From NCBI GenBank assembly GCA_045661345.1, contig JAZRFM010000010.1, positions 124,001 to 188,000 on the forward strand: a stretch of DNA of 64,000 nt, in the 5' to 3' direction. The stretch is from RUG12461 sp045661345. GTDB taxonomy: Bacteria; Bacillota; Clostridia; Lachnospirales; Lachnospiraceae. The notes under the pieces were generated by a model. The model was not told where the DNA came from. It searched no databases and was given only the letters and a program-made list of their open reading frames with translations. This document shows, in pieces, positions 61,139 through 64,000 of this stretch. Numbering within the stretch: position 1 is the first letter of the stretch; every line of letters starts with the position of its first letter. Position numbers and translations under genes: made by a program.

Positions 61139-62110
61139 ATGCAGAAACTAAAAATCGGTGTCATCGGTACCGGACACATGGGAAGAAATCATGTACGAAA
61201 TCTGGCGGATGAGAAGCGGTTTGATCTCATTGGGATTTATGATGCAAATGAGACACAGGCAAAGGGGGTTGCTGATTTGTACGAGACAACAGCATTCTCT
61301 ACTTTGGAGGCGCTGCTTGATGCGGTAGAAGCAGTTGTTGTAGCGGTTCCTTCTTCCCTGCACAAGGAGGTCGGGCTCAAGGTGGCGGAGAGGCACGTAC
61401 ATGCGTTGATCGAAAAACCTTTGGCAACGACCGGTGAAGATGCCGGGGAGATCATGGAAGCTTTTCAAAAGAACGGATGCAAACTGCAGGTGGGACACAT
61501 TGAACGGTTCAATGCGGTCGTGACAGAACTGTCCAAGATCCTGGATGGGAAAAAGATCTTTTATGTGGAAGCGCATCGATACAGTCCTTTCAGTGGCAGT
61601 GGTCGGATCACGGATACCAGCGTCATTGAGGATCTCATGATCCATGACATCGATATTGTGTGCAGCCTCATGGAGCCAGGTACGGTGAAGGATATTCGGG
61701 GGAATGGAGAAAAGATCCGGTCGGGTGCAACTGACTTTGCCACCTGTATGCTGGAATTCTCTTCCAATGCCCATGCCATTATCAACGCCAGTCGAGTTTC
61801 CCAGAACAAGGAAAGGTCTCTGGAGATCCACACGGAGGACGCCATTGTCTATGCGGACTTACTGGCGAAAACATTGACGATAACGAAGAATACGGATATC
61901 ATGATTGAGAGTGACCACGCCGGCACCTACAAGCAGGATGCTGTGGTGCAGAAGGTATTTGTACCCATCATTGAGCCGTTACGGGCGGAGCTCCAGAGCT
62001 TCTATGAAGCCGTGGTCAACGGGGAAAAGATTCTGGTGGACGGCGCAACAGCCATCCGTGCCATCGAGATCTGTGAACAGGTAGTGAAACGTACAAATTG
62101 TGATGTTTAG
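61139..62110 (+). CDS. Gfo/Idh/MocA-family sugar 3-dehydrogenase (WbpB/WlbA-like)
   Basis: 323 residues from ATG 61139, which has AGGAAGGAG upstream. NAD loop IGVIGTGHMGRNHVRNL, EKPLA with K93 in the canonical position, DLMIHDIDIV with the conserved histidine, and HRYSPFSGSGR. Homologues oxidise C3 of UDP-GlcNAc or its uronic acid as the first step to 3-amino sugars. The following aminotransferase and N-acetyltransferase complete that order (WbpB-WbpE-WbpD). The earlier in-frame ATG (61103) would overlap the membrane-protein gene. Confidence 0.88.
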   Translation: MQKLKIGVIGTGHMGRNHVRNLADEKRFDLIGIYDANETQAKGVADLYETTAFSTLEALLDAVEAVVVAVPSSLHKEVGLKVAERHVHALIEKPLATTGEDAGEIMEAFQKNGCKLQVGHIERFNAVVTELSKILDGKKIFYVEAHRYSPFSGSGRITDTSVIEDLMIHDIDIVCSLMEPGTVKDIRGNGEKIRSGATDFATCMLEFSSNAHAIINASRVSQNKERSLEIHTEDAIVYADLLAKTLTITKNTDIMIESDHAGTYKQDAVVQKVFVPIIEPLRAELQSFYEAVVNGEKILVDGATAIRAIEICEQVVKRTNCDV

Positions 62111-62123
62111 AGGAAAGGAAACC

Positions 62124-63323
62124 ATGAGTGTCCCATTTTTAGATCTGAAAACACAGTTCGCAGCCATCAAGGACGAGGCTATGCCGGAGATTGAAAAAGT
62201 ATTTGAAAGCTGTGCCTATATCGGTGGAAGCTATGTGAAAAACTTTGAAGGGGAAGTGGAGAAGTACCTGAATGTGCCTTATGCCATCGGCTGCTCCAGC
62301 GGGACTGCGGCGTTGATCCTTGCCCTTCGCGCCTGCAACGTGAAGCCCGGGGACGAAGTCATCACCACGCCTTTCACGTTTTTTGCGACGGCAGAGTCCA
62401 TTGCGTCCATCGGGGCGATCCCGGTGTTTGTGGATGTCAAGGAAGAGGATTATACCATGGATGAGTCGCTGATCGAAGCAGCGATCACGGAGAAGACGAA
62501 AGCCATCATGCCGGTACATATCTTCGGTGCCTGCTGTGAGATGGATACCATCAATGCCATCGCAAAGAAGCACAATTTACGGGTGATCGAGGACTGTGCG
62601 CAGGCCATCGGCGCGGAATATAAAGGAAAGAAAGCAGGAACCCTTGGAGATGTGGGTTGCTTTTCCTTCTATCCCACCAAGAATCTTGGCGGCTGCGGAG
62701 ACGGTGGCATGGTCACCACGAAGGATGATGATCTTGCGGTGATCCTGACCTCCTTCCGGGAGCACGGCGCCGGGAAAAACGGTGCAGAGGCGCTGGAACT
62801 GCTGGAAGGCCAGAAGGTGGAGATCAAGACCGCTGAGCAGGTGACAGAGCTTTATGATCCCTATAAGTATTACAATTTCCTGATCGGTTACAATTCCAGA
62901 CTGGATGCCGTACAGGCAGCAGTCCTCTCCATCAAGCTCCGGCATCTGGATGAGTATAATCAGGCCAGAGCACATGTGGCGGAGCGGTATGTTACAGGAC
63001 TGGATCAACGCCTGATCCGTCCGGCTTATAATGCCGATCAGAAATGCTGCTGGCACCAGTTTGTGGTACGGAGTCAGTATAAGGAAGAGCTATGCGCATT
63101 TCTCAGCGAGAACGGTGTCGGCAGTGGATCCTTCTACCCGGTGCCGCTGCACCAACAGAAAGCCTTTAACCAAAAGAACTGCAAGAATCCGAATGCGTCC
63201 CTGCCTGTGGCGGAGCAGATTTCGGCGGAATCCGTCTGTCTCCCCATCTTCCCGGAGATCACCGAAGCACAGATTGATGAGGTGATTGCGGCAGTAAACA
63301 AATTCTACAAGGAGAAGGCATGA
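62124..63323 (+). CDS. DegT-family 3-aminotransferase (WbpE-like) with a long insert
   Basis: 399 residues from ATG 62124 behind AGGAAAGGA. PLP site: EDCAQAIGA (156-164) and FYPTKNLGGCGDGGM with Schiff-base K186. Compared with the usual 360 residues there is an insert after SFREHGAGKN (about 215-245: ALELLEGQKVEIKTAEQ) before YKYYNFLIGYNSRLDAVQA. Adds an amino group at C3 of the ketosugar produced by the neighbour. Overlaps the acetyltransferase gene by 4 bases. Confidence 0.88.
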   Translation: MSVPFLDLKTQFAAIKDEAMPEIEKVFESCAYIGGSYVKNFEGEVEKYLNVPYAIGCSSGTAALILALRACNVKPGDEVITTPFTFFATAESIASIGAIPVFVDVKEEDYTMDESLIEAAITEKTKAIMPVHIFGACCEMDTINAIAKKHNLRVIEDCAQAIGAEYKGKKAGTLGDVGCFSFYPTKNLGGCGDGGMVTTKDDDLAVILTSFREHGAGKNGAEALELLEGQKVEIKTAEQVTELYDPYKYYNFLIGYNSRLDAVQAAVLSIKLRHLDEYNQARAHVAERYVTGLDQRLIRPAYNADQKCCWHQFVVRSQYKEELCAFLSENGVGSGSFYPVPLHQQKAFNQKNCKNPNASLPVAEQISAESVCLPIFPEITEAQIDEVIAAVNKFYKEKA

Positions 63324-63871
63324 GCAGGGTATTTATCCACGAGACGGCGGAAGTAAGCAAAGAGGCCGTGATCGGAGACGGTACCAGAATCTGGAATCAG
63401 GCCCAGGTGCGGGAAGGCGCAAAGATCGGAGATAACTGTATCATCAGTAAAAATGTGTATATCGATGAGCAGGTACAGATCGGTTCCGGCGTCAAAATAC
63501 AGAACAATGTGAACGTGTATCATGGTGTGACGGTGGAGGATGATGTCTTTCTCGGACCCTCCATGACCTTTACCAATGATATGTATCCGAGAGCATTTAA
63601 CTCGGACTGGAAAATTTCCGGGACTCTGGTGAAAAAGGGTGCTTCCATCGGTGCGAATGCGACGATCCGCTGCGGGATCACCATCGGGGAATATGCCACT
63701 ATCGGTTCCGGCAGTGTGGTGACAAAGGATGTGCCGGCCCATGCCTTAATGGTTGGGAATCCGGCCCGGCAGATCGGCTGGGTATGCCGGTGTGGTTTTA
63801 AATTGGATGAACACGGGAAGTGTGAAAACTGCGGAGAACAATACGAAGAACTGACGGAGATAGATGGATGA
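63320..63871 (+). CDS. Left-handed beta-helix N-acetyltransferase (WbpD/WlbB-like) with C-terminal zinc ribbon
   Basis: 183 residues. Hexapeptide repeats run through FIHETAEVSKEAVIGDGTRI, IGDNCIISKNVYID, VKIQNNVNVYHGVTVEDDVF and GASIGANATIRCGITIGEYA. NDMYPRAF holds the acceptor-site residues, and MVGNPARQIGWVCRCG closes the domain. The tail has four cysteines, two in VCRCGF and two in CENCGE, likely a zinc ribbon. Acetylates the 3-amino group of the UDP sugar. Typical partner of the two enzymes before it. Confidence 0.9.
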   Translation: MSRVFIHETAEVSKEAVIGDGTRIWNQAQVREGAKIGDNCIISKNVYIDEQVQIGSGVKIQNNVNVYHGVTVEDDVFLGPSMTFTNDMYPRAFNSDWKISGTLVKKGASIGANATIRCGITIGEYATIGSGSVVTKDVPAHALMVGNPARQIGWVCRCGFKLDEHGKCENCGEQYEELTEIDG

Positions 63872-64000
63872 GGAAAATACCCGTTACGAAACCATATTTC
63901 ACTGAGGAAGAAGCACAAGCTGCTGCGGAAGCCCTTGCATCCGGATGGGTAGCCCAGGGACCCAAGGTGGCGGAATTTGAAAAGGCCATCGCTTCTCACG
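63868..64000 (+). CDS. DegT-family sugar aminotransferase, 3' part outside the window
   Basis: Starts inside the previous stop (ATGA) and shows 44 codons before the window ends. PVTKPYFTEEEAQAAAEALA then SGWVAQGPKVAEFEKAIA is the standard DegT/DnrJ/EryC1 N-terminus, with the SGW...GP loop that contributes to the substrate pocket. It may give a second amino group, but the cofactor lysine is outside the window. Confidence 0.88.
   Translation, partial: MRKIPVTKPYFTEEEAQAAAEALASGWVAQGPKVAEFEKAIASH

Noticed and set aside
61148..61831. 227-codon minus-strand frame opposite the oxidoreductase
   Set aside because: The plus-strand Gfo/Idh/MocA motifs are complete; the reverse frame has no likely start site or family.
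1..64000. CRISPR arrays, tRNA or rRNA genes, prophage structural genes
   Set aside because: No regularly spaced repeats, no cloverleaf or rRNA sequence and no capsid, tail or integrase frames were seen on either strand.

Overview
The window is almost entirely one very large surface-glycan locus from a low-to-middle GC Gram-positive bacterium, most likely a member of the Clostridia (Lachnospiraceae-like). The basis is AGGAGG-type ribosome sites, frequent TTG/GTG starts, sigma-A promoters with TGn-extended -10 boxes, and a Firmicutes-type glycan gene set. This placement is inference: there is no rRNA or marker gene in the window. No tRNA, rRNA, CRISPR array or intact transposase was seen.

Layout. 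1-4341: a truncated family 2 glycosyltransferase (GT2) on the minus strand, an acyltransferase-3 membrane protein, a polyprenyl-phosphate sugar-1-phosphate transferase that probably starts the glycan, and another GT2. 4349-4950: a HicA/HicB toxin-antitoxin pair on the minus strand with a clear operator, then a gene-free stretch to 5466. 5467-17696: a GC-richer operon with three family 4 glycosyltransferases (GT4), a sugar aminotransferase plus cupin pair, a GT2/membrane-protein pair whose second gene carries an in-frame stop, GDP-mannose dehydratase and reductase (GDP-D-rhamnose), and a first ABC exporter (Wzm/Wzt). 17759-22499: an AT-richer accessory island that interrupts the glycan genes. 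It holds a broken AAA ATPase remnant, a four-gene unit (DUF4062 protein, small beta protein, ABC-type ATPase, PD-(D/E)XK-like nuclease) that looks like a defence system, a small acidic protein, a remnant of a TIR-like nucleotide-binding protein, and an unrecognised 316-residue protein.

22533-51204: an AT-rich glycan region with repeated pairs of a polyprenyl-phosphate-sugar synthase and a many-pass membrane glycosyltransferase, FkbM-type methyltransferases, FdtB- and WecE-type aminotransferases, WbqC, MBOAT plus SGNH acyltransferases, and a striking cassette of PIG-L deacetylase, acyl carrier protein, amino-acid adenylation enzyme, methyltransferase and GNAT-like protein. It ends with a second Wzm/Wzt exporter and a set of small uncharacterised proteins sharing a domain. 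51227-64000: GC-richer again. It holds a GT2, a GT4, FdtA, a minus-strand four-gene unit (GT2, ATP-grasp, SDR, HAD), a divergent GT4 with a large membrane protein, and a WbpB/WbpE/WbpD-like amino-sugar set running off the right edge into another aminotransferase.

How it fits together (inference): nucleotide sugars (GDP-D-rhamnose, TDP-linked 3-amino and 4-amino 6-deoxyhexoses, a 3-amino-3-deoxy UDP sugar) feed cytoplasmic GT2/GT4 enzymes. Two polymers or polymer variants leave through two ABC exporters, and are then decorated outside the membrane by GT-C enzymes using polyprenyl-phosphate sugars and by O-acyltransferases. RmlA/RmlB for the TDP sugars are not in the window and must be supplied from elsewhere.
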